Shown here one piece after another: positions 7,534-15,746 of a DNA stretch of 64,000 nt. A program made the position numbers and the translations under genes. Numbering within the stretch: the first letter of the stretch is position 1; every line of letters begins with the position of its first letter. The notes under the pieces are model-generated. The model did not search any database, had not been told where the DNA came from, and saw only the letters and a program-made list of their open reading frames with translations. Source of the stretch: SICU01 sp964408235. Lineage in GTDB: Archaea; Nanobdellota; Nanobdellia; Pacearchaeales; GW2011-AR1. The stretch lies in contig CAYOYN010000002.1 of assembly GCA_964408235.1 (NCBI GenBank), positions 48,677 to 112,676 of the forward strand, read 5' to 3'.

Positions 7534-9297
7534 CTATTCAACAATAGCCTTTATACGACGGACTCCTGCTGAAACTGAAGATTGTTCTATTATTTTAATC
7601 TTGCCTATTTCTTTTGTGTTTTTTACATGCGGGCCTGTGCAAATTTCTCTGCTAAAGTATCCCTTTTCTTCTTCTTTATCTACTACTGTGTAAACGCTTA
7701 CTTTTTCTGGATATTTATGCCCAAATTCTCCTTTCGCACCAGATTCTATTGCTTCTTTATAGGTTAAATCTTCTGATTTTACTACCAATCCCTTTTTCAC
7801 CACTTTATTTACTAAGTTCTCAATTTTCTCTATTTCCTCATTAGTTAGTTTTCTATTGAATACAAAATCAAATCTTGTTCTTTCAGGGGTTATGTTGCTT
7901 CCTCTTTGTGCTACTTCTGGCCCTAGAACTCTAGATAATGCTTCATTAAGTAAATGGGTAGTGGTATGTAATCTTGTAGTTTTTTCGGAATGGTCTGCAA
8001 GCCCTGATTTGAATGCTCCTGCTGAAGTGGTTCTTGATAATTCTTGGTGTCTTTGATATTCTTCATCAAATCCTTTTTTGTCAATTTTAACCTTGATTTC
8101 ATTAGCCATCTCAATAGTCATTTCTATTGGGAAGCCAAATGATTGGAATAAAAGAAACGAATCTTTTCCTGAAATGTTTTTGCTTTCAGATGCAATTTTT
8201 TCGAATTGTTTTGTTCCTTTTTCAATAGTTTTTCTAAACTTATTTTCTTCTTCCTCTAATTTTATTATGATGTTATCTTTATTATCTTCTAATTCTTTAT
8301 AATCGTTGTATATTTCAAAAATTGGCTTTATTATTTCCTTTGTAAAATTTGTTTCTATTCCTAATATTTTGCCGTATCTTATTGCTCTTCTGATTAATCT
8401 TCTTAATATGTAACCTTGTCCAGTATTTGAAGGGTGGATTCCGTCTGCAATTATGAATACTGAGGCTTTTAAATGGTCTGCAATTATTCTCATTTCTTTT
8501 TTATGATCTAAATATTTCTTTTTAGAGACATTTTCTACTCTTTTTATTATTGGCATCCATATTTCTGTCAGGTAATTATCGTCTAACTCGTTTAGAGCAG
8601 CAAGGGTTCTTTCTAGACCCATGCCAGTATCTACATTTTTTTGTTTTAGTTGAATATATTTTCCTTCTAAGGTTTTATCATACTGCATGAAAACATCATT
8701 CCATATTTCTACCCATTTCGGATCTTCAGGATCAAAGTTTTTGGGAGCTTTTTTTCCGCTGTAAAAGAACATTTCTGTATCCGGTCCACAAGGGCCTGTA
8801 TTTCCGGCTGGGCCCCACCAATTATTCTTTTTTGGAAGAAATGCTATTCTTTCTTTGGGCATTCCTAAAGAAGTCCAGGTGTTGTAAGATTCTAGGTCTT
8901 TATCTGCATCTTTATCGCCTATGAAGCAAGTTACTGCTAATTTTTCTAATGGTATTTTTAGGATTTTTGTTAAAAATTCAAAAGAATATTTTATTGCCTC
9001 AACTTTAAAATATTCTCCAAGGGACCAATTTCCAAGCATTTCAAAAAAGGTATGGTGGGTTGTATCTCCTACTTCATCAATATCATCTGTTCTTACACAT
9101 CTCTGTACATTTACTAATTTTTTTCCCAATGGGTGTTTTTGACCTACTAAATAAGGGACTAATGGGTGCATTCCAGCAGTCGTAAATAAAACAGTAGGGT
9201 CATTTACGGGAATTAACGAAGAGTTGGGAATCTCTTTATGAGCTTTTGACTTAAAAAAATCAATATATTTTTGAATTAGTTCTTGCCTACTTATCAT
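7534..9297 (-). CDS. alaS: Alanyl-tRNA synthetase without C-Ala domain
   Basis: This class II synthetase charges tRNA-Ala. At 587 residues it carries the catalytic domain (TTAGMHPLVPYL; GPAGNTGPCGPDTEMFF; ADHLKASVFIIADGIHPSN) and the tRNA-binding helical domain. The editing domain has the zinc ligands HTTTH and CTGPH. The protein stops directly after the editing domain (SSVSAGVRRIKAIVE), so the coiled-coil/C-Ala region of full-length enzymes (about 870-900 residues) is absent. It has no archaeal-type N-terminal extension and resembles short enzymes of small-genome bacteria. The gene stands alone on the minus strand between uppP and two coiled-coil genes. Confidence 0.94.
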   Translation of the reverse strand: MISRQELIQKYIDFFKSKAHKEIPNSSLIPVNDPTVLFTTAGMHPLVPYLVGQKHPLGKKLVNVQRCVRTDDIDEVGDTTHHTFFEMLGNWSLGEYFKVEAIKYSFEFLTKILKIPLEKLAVTCFIGDKDADKDLESYNTWTSLGMPKERIAFLPKKNNWWGPAGNTGPCGPDTEMFFYSGKKAPKNFDPEDPKWVEIWNDVFMQYDKTLEGKYIQLKQKNVDTGMGLERTLAALNELDDNYLTEIWMPIIKRVENVSKKKYLDHKKEMRIIADHLKASVFIIADGIHPSNTGQGYILRRLIRRAIRYGKILGIETNFTKEIIKPIFEIYNDYKELEDNKDNIIIKLEEEENKFRKTIEKGTKQFEKIASESKNISGKDSFLLFQSFGFPIEMTIEMANEIKVKIDKKGFDEEYQRHQELSRTTSAGAFKSGLADHSEKTTRLHTTTHLLNEALSRVLGPEVAQRGSNITPERTRFDFVFNRKLTNEEIEKIENLVNKVVKKGLVVKSEDLTYKEAIESGAKGEFGHKYPEKVSVYTVVDKEEEKGYFSREICTGPHVKNTKEIGKIKIIEQSSVSAGVRRIKAIVE

Positions 9298-9334
9298 TTC
9301 AATGAACAGATTATACTGTTTTTAAAAATATTGA

Positions 9335-9673
9335 TTATGCTCCCAACATTGCAATTTTCTTTCTTATGTTTTGGATTTCTTGTTCTAACGAATCTCTTTT
9401 GCCAGGAACTGTTTTTATTAATTCTGCGCTAGTCTCTTTAACTTTTATGTTTGGAACATATTGGGTTATTGTTTCCATTTCTTTTTTCATGTCCATAATT
9501 ACCTTTTTTAGAAGACTTTTAAGGGCTAATTCTTCTTTCCTTAATTTCTTGTAACTATTGTATTTCTTTAAACATGTTAGAACTTCCATTTCTGCGTAAA
9601 GTAGGTGTTTTTTTCCAGCAACGACATGTGGTTTTTCTAAACCCACGAATTGTTCTTCAGTAGGCATTTTCAA
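9335..9673 (-). CDS. Coiled-coil protein, 112 residues
   Basis: No named family is recognised. The protein is largely alpha-helical: a first part EEQFVGLEKPHVVAGKKHLL, a long Lys/Glu-rich helix at about residues 30-75, and a final helix RDSLEQEIQNIRKKIAMLG. The first 17 bases overlap the end of the upstream gene (9657-10256), so the two are probably translationally coupled and their products may bind each other through coiled coils. ATG 9667 (MPTEEQF) is an alternative start two codons downstream. Confidence 0.6.
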   Translation of the reverse strand: MKMPTEEQFVGLEKPHVVAGKKHLLYAEMEVLTCLKKYNSYKKLRKEELALKSLLKKVIMDMKKEMETITQYVPNIKVKETSAELIKTVPGKRDSLEQEIQNIRKKIAMLGA

Positions 9674-10256
9674 ATATCTCTTTATTAATAAAGAGTATTC
9701 TTGCTTTTATGCTTTCAATATCCTTTTCCCAACTAGTTATTTCTTCATCCTCTTTTGCTTTCAGGTCTTTTATCATTCTTAATAATTCATCCATCTGGTC
9801 TAATTTTTCAGATATTTTAAGCAGCGAATCTCTTGCTTCTTTGAATTTTTCAAGCTTTACGAATAAAGGCCTTTTATCACTAACTTGACTATTAGGAGCA
9901 GTCATTCTTAACGCATCTGCCATTGTAGGTCTTTGAACAATTGGAGCGGGCATTGTAGGTTTAGGAGACCATTCATCTAATTCCATGGTCCTCATTGGTT
10001 TCATTTGAATTGGCTCTGCATTCCATTCAGGTAACTCAGGTAAATTTTTATCTTCATCTTCAACTGCACTTTTTATCATGCTTTGGCTGAATCCTTTATT
10101 CATTAATGAATCTGGAAATGAAGGTAAGCCATGTACTTCTTCCTGAGCAGATTCTATCGGAGGAAGCATAGATCTTTGATAGTCTCTCATTGAGGCAGGA
10201 CCTGTTATTGGCAAATCAGGTAATTCTCCTTCAGAATCTTTCTTTTTTCCAAACAT
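9657..10256 (-). CDS. Pro/Met-rich protein with C-terminal coiled coil
   Basis: The 199-residue protein has a disordered first half of about 125 residues rich in Pro, Met, Ser and acidic residues, including repeated LP-E/D motifs (GELPDLPIT; LPSFPDS; NLPELPEW). A structured C-terminal part from PLFVKLEKFKEARDSLLKI to the end forms two long helices. The type is common in DPANN archaea as a hypothetical; no function is known to me. It overlaps the next coiled-coil gene by 17 bases. A TATA-like element on the minus strand at 10276-10287 sits 20-31 bases before the ATG. Confidence 0.6.
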   Translation of the reverse strand: MFGKKKDSEGELPDLPITGPASMRDYQRSMLPPIESAQEEVHGLPSFPDSLMNKGFSQSMIKSAVEDEDKNLPELPEWNAEPIQMKPMRTMELDEWSPKPTMPAPIVQRPTMADALRMTAPNSQVSDKRPLFVKLEKFKEARDSLLKISEKLDQMDELLRMIKDLKAKEDEEITSWEKDIESIKARILFINKEIFENAY

Positions 10257-10275
10257 ATTTTCATATATTTAGAAG

Positions 10276-10287
10276 TTTATTTATATA
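10276..10287 (-). promoter_or_regulatory. TATA-like box of the coiled-coil gene pair
   Basis: On the minus strand TATATAAATAAA precedes the ATG at 10256 by 20-31 bases. The 163-base region 10257-10419 separates this gene pair from the divergent TFE gene and contains no other gene. Confidence 0.45.
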
Positions 10288-10419
10288 GGTTTATCTTAAT
10301 TATCAAGTGGTTACATATTTTCTCTTAATTTTTTTCTATCTAAATTCTTTTATTTAATGAAAAAATTAATTAGTTTTTCAATAGAAAGGTTTTTATTGTT
10401 AGATTGATGGAAGTTTTTC

Positions 10420-11085
10420 ATGCTTGAGAAGTTTTTGAAAGAGTATGTTTCTATCGTCGCAGGTTCAGGTACAGATAAGATTGTTGATGTTTTATTTAAT
10501 AAAAAAAATGTTAATGAATTTTTAATTGCTAAGAAACTTAATTTAACTATTAACCAAACTAGGAATATTCTTTACAAGCTTGCAGATAGCGGCCTTGTTC
10601 GTTTTATGAGGAAAAAAGATCTAAAAAGTGGCGGATGGTACACTTATTTTTGGACACTGGATGAGTATAAGTGCTTGGTAAATTATCGTGCTTCTATAAA
10701 TAATGAGATCTCTATTCAGGAAAACGTTCTTGCAGCTAGAAAGACTAAACAGTTTTATATCTGTAAAAACTGTAATATCGAGGTTTCTGATGAACATGCT
10801 TTGTTAAATGAATTTACTTGTGCTGAGTGTGGGGAAGTTTATTCTTTAAAAGATCCTATTGAAGGAATAAAAGAAATTGAAAAAATTGTTCAGAAATTGG
10901 CTGACAAATCTGCTCAAATACAAGTAGAAATTGAAAAACTTAACGTGGAAAGAGCGCCTAAACCTGTTAAAAAAGAAAAGGTAAAGAAAACTAAGACCTC
11001 TTCTAAATCTAAGGCTGGATTAAAATCTGTTAAAAAAGAAAAGAAAGCTACTAAGAAACCTACCAAGAAGGGGAAAAAGAAATAA
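10420..11085 (+). CDS. tfe: Transcription initiation factor TFE (TFIIE-alpha homologue)
   Basis: TFE stabilises the open complex of archaeal RNA polymerase with TBP and TFB. The 221-residue protein has the N-terminal winged helix (KIVDVLFNKKNVNEFLIAKK ... NILYKLADSGLVRF; GGWYTYFWTL). A C-terminal zinc ribbon follows (CKNC at about 127-130 and CAEC at about 146-149). A Lys-rich tail of about 45 residues (KKEKVKKTKTSSKSK and similar) is an addition beyond the usual domain end and could bind nucleic acid. The rhomboid gene follows four bases after the stop. Confidence 0.9.
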   Translation: MLEKFLKEYVSIVAGSGTDKIVDVLFNKKNVNEFLIAKKLNLTINQTRNILYKLADSGLVRFMRKKDLKSGGWYTYFWTLDEYKCLVNYRASINNEISIQENVLAARKTKQFYICKNCNIEVSDEHALLNEFTCAECGEVYSLKDPIEGIKEIEKIVQKLADKSAQIQVEIEKLNVERAPKPVKKEKVKKTKTSSKSKAGLKSVKKEKKATKKPTKKGKKK

Positions 11086-11089
11086 CGAA

Positions 11090-11938
11090 ATGGTTTATAG
11101 GAGAGACTACAGACGTTCCAAAGTATCTGTTAAAAAAAGAAAAATATTCAGTTTGACTACTTCAATTATATTTGTAAATGTAGTTTTATTTTTTTTATTT
11201 TCTATCGTTTCTTTATTTTATCCTAATTTTATTAATTTCATAGCTATCAAACCTTCTTCAGTTTTATCTGGGGATTATGTCTGGACAATTTTTACTAGTA
11301 TGTTTATGCATGGAAGTTTCTTTCATTTATTTGTGAATATGCTTTCTCTATTTTTTTTAGGTAGTCTAACTGAACAAATAATAGGTAGGAAGAGATTTTT
11401 CTGGTTTTATCTTCTTGCAGGAATAATGGGTGGATTATTTTTTGTTTTGTTTGCATACATAGGAAGCTTTTTTTCAAGAGGAGATTTTATTTTTGGAGGA
11501 ATTAATGATTTTGCAGTCGGTGCAAGTGGGGCTATTTTCGGCTTACTAGGCATCCTTGCGACATTGTTGCCTAAGAAGAAGGTATACCTTATTATTGGAC
11601 CTTTAATAGTAATTGTTCTTCAAGTTTTAATTTCTGGATTAATTCCTTCAATATCAGGGTTGCTAGATATAATCGGAGGAGTTTTAATATTTTTAATGAT
11701 CTTTTCCATATTTTCGCCTAACCCTCTATTTAGAAAGGTTGCTATTCCATTAAGTTTACCCTTTTGGCTTGCCCCTATAATCGCTATTGTTCCTTTGTTA
11801 ATGATTGGTTTTTTTGTTAAACTACCTATTGGAAATATGGCTCATCTTGGGGGTTTAGTGGTTGGATTAATTTATGGTTATTATTTAAGGAATAAATATA
11901 AGCAAAAGGTTAAATTGCTAAATAGAATTATTAGATGA
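11090..11938 (+). CDS. Rhomboid-family intramembrane serine protease
   Basis: Rhomboids cleave membrane proteins inside the bilayer. The 282-residue protein has about seven hydrophobic segments. It shows the L1-loop region HGSFFHLFVNMLSLFFLG, the catalytic Ser146 in GASGAIFG, and the catalytic His252 in NMAHLGGLVVG. The N-terminus is basic (RRDYRRSKVSVKKRK). Substrates are unknown; the single-span surface proteins in this window are possible ones (inference). It lies between tfe and the SpoIIM-like gene, overlapping the latter by four bases, which suggests one operon. Confidence 0.9.
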   Translation: MVYRRDYRRSKVSVKKRKIFSLTTSIIFVNVVLFFLFSIVSLFYPNFINFIAIKPSSVLSGDYVWTIFTSMFMHGSFFHLFVNMLSLFFLGSLTEQIIGRKRFFWFYLLAGIMGGLFFVLFAYIGSFFSRGDFIFGGINDFAVGASGAIFGLLGILATLLPKKKVYLIIGPLIVIVLQVLISGLIPSISGLLDIIGGVLIFLMIFSIFSPNPLFRKVAIPLSLPFWLAPIIAIVPLLMIGFFVKLPIGNMAHLGGLVVGLIYGYYLRNKYKQKVKLLNRIIR

Positions 11939-12531
11939 TGAAAAAAAATAAATCTTCTTGGAAAAAAGAATTCGCTAATTCTTTTGAAGAATCTTTAAGA
12001 TATATCTCCTTATGTAAGAATTATGTCTACTTGATAATCGCTGTTTTTTTAATTAGTTCTTTATTCGGATATTTCAACTCTAATCAACTTGGATTCATTG
12101 ACGAAGCAATAAAAGACATCTTATCTAAAACTCAAGGACTTGATGCCCTTGAACTTTTATGGTTTATATTTAGCAATAATGTAACTAGCGCAGTTTCATC
12201 TTTATTTTTAGGTTTATTGTTCGGTGTTTTTCCTTTGTTTAATGCAATATTTAATGGGGCTCTATTAGGCTATGTTTATTCTAAGGCTGTTCCTATTGCA
12301 GGTTTCGGAGTGATCTGGAAAATTTTACCTCATGGAATATTTGAATTGCCTGCAATTTTTATTTCACTGGGGCTTGGGTTACATTTGGGAATGTCCATTT
12401 TTACAAGAAATAAACTGAAGACCGTAAAAGAAAGATTTATTGGATCGCTTAAGGCTTTCTTGGCTGTTGTTGTTCCCTTGCTTATGTTAGCAGCAATAAT
12501 TGAGAGCTTTTTGATCTTTTTTGTTGGCTGA
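11935..12531 (+). CDS. SpoIIM/DUF95-like membrane protein
   Basis: The 198-residue protein has five to six hydrophobic segments and the family pattern NNVTSAVSSLFLGLLFGVFP, then FNGALLGYV and ILPHGIFELPAIFISLGLGL. The HGIFE/LPA motif is the hallmark of the SpoIIM-like family. In archaea the role is unknown; the bacterial relative works in engulfment during sporulation. ATGA overlap with the rhomboid gene indicates translational coupling. A function in membrane shape or cell envelope is inferred. Confidence 0.8.
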   Translation: MMKKNKSSWKKEFANSFEESLRYISLCKNYVYLIIAVFLISSLFGYFNSNQLGFIDEAIKDILSKTQGLDALELLWFIFSNNVTSAVSSLFLGLLFGVFPLFNAIFNGALLGYVYSKAVPIAGFGVIWKILPHGIFELPAIFISLGLGLHLGMSIFTRNKLKTVKERFIGSLKAFLAVVVPLLMLAAIIESFLIFFVG

Positions 12532-12535
12532 AATG

Positions 12536-12545
12536 TTTTTAAATT
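12536..12545 (+). promoter_or_regulatory. TATA-like box of scpB
   Basis: GTTTTTAAATT lies 20-29 bases before the ATG at 12565. Confidence 0.45.
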
Positions 12546-12564
12546 GCATTCGGGTTAAAGTTTA

Positions 12565-13122
12565 ATGGAAGATAAAGGTTTTGTAGGAAATGTTACCGAA
12601 CTTGATGAGGCTCGTGAAATAGATAATATTCGTAAAGTTGAAGCAGCTCTTTTTGTTTCAGGGAAGTTCATGAATTTAAAGGAACTTGTAGCTTTAACTG
12701 ATGTCAATCCTTTGTTATTAAGAGATATACTTAGGACATTGGAAGAAAAATATAAGGGTAAAGGGGTTGAAATAGTTCACAGAGAAGATTTATGGAAAAT
12801 GGATGTTCATCCCGATTTCGTCTATATGGTTAATAGATTAGCTACTGGTAACTCCGAGTTTACAAAGGCTGAACAAGAAACTCTAGCTATTATTGCCTAT
12901 AAGCAACCAATGAAACAATCTATTTTAATTAAAATTAGGGGTAATAAAGCGTATGATCATATTGCTAAATTTGTAGAGATGGGTTTAATAAACAAAAAAA
13001 AAGTTGGGCATACTGCAGAAATTTCTTTGAGTGAAACATTCTATAATTATTTTAATATTTCTGGAGATGAAAAGAATAAATTTCCTTTAGCAGATGAAGT
13101 CGGAGAAAAGGTAGAAAATTAA
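12565..13122 (+). CDS. scpB: Segregation and condensation protein B
   Basis: ScpB is the winged-helix (kite) partner of SMC-ScpA condensin. The 185-residue protein has the typical start NIRKVEAALFVSGKFMNLKE and two winged-helix repeats. The second repeat has the family motif AEQETLAIIAYKQPMKQSIL followed by IRGNKAYDHIAKFVEMGLI. A short charged tail ends the protein. No scpA or smc gene is in this window. The glycosyltransferase gene begins one base after the stop, so the two are very likely co-transcribed although functionally unrelated. Confidence 0.9.
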   Translation: MEDKGFVGNVTELDEAREIDNIRKVEAALFVSGKFMNLKELVALTDVNPLLLRDILRTLEEKYKGKGVEIVHREDLWKMDVHPDFVYMVNRLATGNSEFTKAEQETLAIIAYKQPMKQSILIKIRGNKAYDHIAKFVEMGLINKKKVGHTAEISLSETFYNYFNISGDEKNKFPLADEVGEKVEN

Positions 13123-13123
13123 C

Positions 13124-14362
13124 ATGTTTAATTTTGTTGAAATTGTATTTTACATATATCTTTTTGTTGGTTTGTATATGACTAGCCTTCTTATTTTTAT
13201 ATGGTTTCCAAATAGGAAGAGGCTTTTTCATCACCCTATCGGAAAACCTGTCCCTGTTAGTATAGTTATGCCTTGTTATAACGAGTCTGCAACTGTAGCT
13301 AGCGCATTAGATTCATTACTAAAAATGGAATATCCTCAAGATATGATTGAAATAATTGTAGTTGATGATATGTCAAAAGATAATTCTGTAGATATAATTA
13401 AGGAATATGTAAAAAAGTACCCGGGTAAAATAAAATTAATTGTCAATTCAAGAAATTCTGGTGGTGCCGCTGAACCTACAAATATAGGGGTCAGGGCATC
13501 AAGGCACGATTTTATTGCGGTGACTGATGCAGATTCAACCCCTCAACCTGATGCATTAATAAAAATGATAGGTTTTTTACAAGAAAATGAAAAAGTTGCA
13601 GCGGTAACTTGCGCAGTTATGGCCCATGGTGCAAGTACATTCATGCAAAAATTACAGATGATTGAATATTCAATTATCTCTTGGTCAAGAAAACTCCTTG
13701 ATTGCGTAGATGCAGTTTATGTTACCCCTGGTCCATTTGCTTTATATCGGAAAAAAAATCTTTTAGAAGTTGGACTTTTTGATACAAAAAACTTGACTCA
13801 GGATATAGAAATTGTTTGGAGATTAAGATCGCATGGGTACTTAGCTAGAATGTGTCTTTCTGCGAGAGTTTATTCAGTAACTCCTAATAAATTTTCAAAA
13901 TGGTGGAAGCAAAGAATTAGATGGAATATTGGAGGGACTCAATGTCTCTTTAAATACAAATCTTATATTTTTAAGAATGGAATGCTTGGAGGATTTATAA
14001 TTCCTTTTTTTAGCTTTTCCCTATTTCTTGGCCTTTTTGGACTCGGGTTATTTATTTATCTTTTTTTCAAAAGAATTGTCATAAATTTTTTAGCTACAAA
14101 ATATTCTATTTATGGAGGCACTACTCTTTTTAGGCTTCAAGATTTAAGTTTGCATCCTACTGTCCTTAATTTTTTCGGGATAGTTTTATTTATTTGGTCT
14201 TTCATTTTTGTATTGATTGGTTTGAGTTTAATGGATATGAGGGGTAAAAAAGAAACTAATTGGTTTAACATATTTTTTTACCAGTTAATCTACCTTGCAA
14301 TCTACCCATTTATCATGATAACTGCTTTGTACAAATATTTAAGAGGAAAATACTCATGGTAA
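13124..14362 (+). CDS. Membrane glycosyltransferase, family 2
   Basis: The 412-residue protein has an N-terminal membrane segment (about residues 5-27), a GT-A catalytic domain and three or four C-terminal spans. The motifs of a processive-type GT2 enzyme are present: VSIVMPCYNES, VVDDMSKDN, the metal-binding DADSTP, TQDIEIVWRL, and KQRIRWNIGG (the Q-x-x-R-W motif). It probably makes or extends an extracellular polysaccharide or transfers sugar to a lipid carrier such as the one cycled by UppS and UppP. The donor sugar cannot be told. It directly follows scpB. Confidence 0.88.
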   Translation: MFNFVEIVFYIYLFVGLYMTSLLIFIWFPNRKRLFHHPIGKPVPVSIVMPCYNESATVASALDSLLKMEYPQDMIEIIVVDDMSKDNSVDIIKEYVKKYPGKIKLIVNSRNSGGAAEPTNIGVRASRHDFIAVTDADSTPQPDALIKMIGFLQENEKVAAVTCAVMAHGASTFMQKLQMIEYSIISWSRKLLDCVDAVYVTPGPFALYRKKNLLEVGLFDTKNLTQDIEIVWRLRSHGYLARMCLSARVYSVTPNKFSKWWKQRIRWNIGGTQCLFKYKSYIFKNGMLGGFIIPFFSFSLFLGLFGLGLFIYLFFKRIVINFLATKYSIYGGTTLFRLQDLSLHPTVLNFFGIVLFIWSFIFVLIGLSLMDMRGKKETNWFNIFFYQLIYLAIYPFIMITALYKYLRGKYSW

Positions 14363-14380
14363 TAATTGAGGTAAATAAAA

Positions 14381-15049
14381 ATGACTAAACATGCTTTTTG
14401 GCAGGCTCTTGTTTTTACGGTAATTGTGTTTTCTTTAGGGATGCTTTTGGGTTTTTTTCTGGAATTTGGTCAATCGCAATCAGTTTATTCTAACCTTGTT
14501 AGTTCTGAATTAAATATTCTTGATGAACAAATTCGTCAGAGAGTTATTTCAGATAATAATGTTTCATGCGAACTTGGTAAGGAAAGTCTTTTTTCTTTTG
14601 CAGATAAAATATATGATGATGCCATAGAATTAGAGGAAATTGATGGTACTGGCAGGTTAGGGGATCTTACGACATTGCATAAACGGTATGATTTGCTTAG
14701 GACTTTGCTTCTTTTAGAAGCGGAGAAATTGAAACAAAGATGTGGGGAGGATTTCCATATTTTAACTTACTTTTATTATTATAATTCAGATGATATTCAA
14801 ACTTCTTCCGAACAAAATTATCTTTCAAGGCTATTATTTGATTTTAAAAATGATAATCCTGAATCTGTTATTCTTATTCCTATTGCCATAGATACTGGCG
14901 TTGCATCTGTAGATTTATTAGTTGAATCTTTGAATTCTGACCAATATCCTGCAATTATAGTTAACAAAAATTTGGTTATTACAGATATGGTTAGTTTAGA
15001 AGAATTATCTGAATTGGTGTTAAATGAAAGTGGCATTTATTCACCATAA
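14381..15049 (+). CDS. Anchored thioredoxin-like protein without CxxC
   Basis: The 222-residue protein has one N-terminal membrane span (about residues 8-28, LVFTVIVFSLGMLLGFF). An all-helical stretch of about 100 residues follows, and then a domain that looks like a thioredoxin-fold relative. In that domain HILTYFYYYNSDDIQTSSEQ occupies the place of the strand-CxxC-helix, and PAIIVNKNLVI is the cis-Pro strand. The two cysteines are replaced, so redox activity is not expected. It follows the glycosyltransferase gene by 18 bases and faces the outside if the anchor is a signal anchor. The assignment is by pattern only. Confidence 0.5.
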   Translation: MTKHAFWQALVFTVIVFSLGMLLGFFLEFGQSQSVYSNLVSSELNILDEQIRQRVISDNNVSCELGKESLFSFADKIYDDAIELEEIDGTGRLGDLTTLHKRYDLLRTLLLLEAEKLKQRCGEDFHILTYFYYYNSDDIQTSSEQNYLSRLLFDFKNDNPESVILIPIAIDTGVASVDLLVESLNSDQYPAIIVNKNLVITDMVSLEELSELVLNESGIYSP

Positions 15050-15080
15050 ATGATTTAAAGAGGTTTTTTGTATCATTTTT

Positions 15081-15677
15081 ATGGATTATATTGGTTTAAA
15101 GCACGATGATGGAAATTATGTCGAAGCAATAAAAGATGGAGAGATTGTAAGGGTTGAAGAAAAAATTGCTCTTCTCGAGGATTTATTTATCTTAAGAAAG
15201 ATTGGAGGCTCTCAAAATTCAAGTTCTGTTTCTCCGCCTTTGCAAAGTTCAGCAATTAAATCAAAAGAGCCTATTATTAAGAATAGTTCTATTATGTCTG
15301 ATTGGAAACACGGAAAATTTGGAGGTAAAAAAAACAATGCAGCCCAGGATTTAATCTCTAACTTCAATTGGGAGATCTCTAAAAATAGGAAGGCTAAAAA
15401 TATGACTCGGTTGAAGTTGGCTCAAATGATAAATGCTACCGAGGATCAAGTAAAAATGTTAGAACTTGGAGAATTGCCTGCAGATGATTTTGTTTTGATT
15501 TCAAGAATAGAACAAGTATTTGGAATAAATCTTAGAAAAAACCCTGGTTCTATTGCACACGTTAGTCTTGCAGATTTACAAAAGAGAAATGAGGAAAAAA
15601 AGCAGGAAAGGTTTCAAACCAATGTCTTTAAAGATTCAACTAATTTAGCTGGAAACGATATAGAAATTTTAGATTAA
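15081..15677 (+). CDS. HTH protein with MBF1-like domain
   Basis: The 198-residue protein has a helix-turn-helix of the XRE/MBF1 type at about residues 95-150: SKNRKAKNMTRLKLAQMINA, then TEDQVKMLELGELPAD, then ISRIEQVFGINLRKN. The zinc knuckle of full MBF1 is absent. The N-terminal 60 residues are a separate small domain (MDYIGLKHDDGNYVEAI), and the linker is Ser-rich. It may be an archaeal transcription coactivator or a DNA-binding regulator. No partner gene is adjacent; Rpo11 lies 69 bases downstream. Confidence 0.6.
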   Translation: MDYIGLKHDDGNYVEAIKDGEIVRVEEKIALLEDLFILRKIGGSQNSSSVSPPLQSSAIKSKEPIIKNSSIMSDWKHGKFGGKKNNAAQDLISNFNWEISKNRKAKNMTRLKLAQMINATEDQVKMLELGELPADDFVLISRIEQVFGINLRKNPGSIAHVSLADLQKRNEEKKQERFQTNVFKDSTNLAGNDIEILD

Positions 15678-15717
15678 AGATTCAAATTTAATTTCTTGGC
15701 TAAAGGATATCGAAGGC

Positions 15718-15726
15718 TTTAAAAAC
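15718..15726 (+). promoter_or_regulatory. TATA-like box of rpo11
   Basis: TTTAAAAAC lies 21-29 bases before ATG 15747 but only 12-20 bases before the upstream ATG at 15738, so it supports 15747 as the leaderless start. Confidence 0.5.
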
Positions 15727-15746
15727 CGTTATTTCTGATGATTAAT

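Noticed and set aside
7923..8114. 63-codon minus-strand frame within alaS
   Set aside because: It lies in another frame of the conserved AlaRS coding region and shows no independent signals.
10407..10427. Mini-frame MEVFHA overlapping the TFE start
   Set aside because: Its form is like the mini-frames at 47472 and 52352, but the TATA-like box near 10387-10398 puts the transcript start after its ATG, and there is no strong ribosome-binding site.
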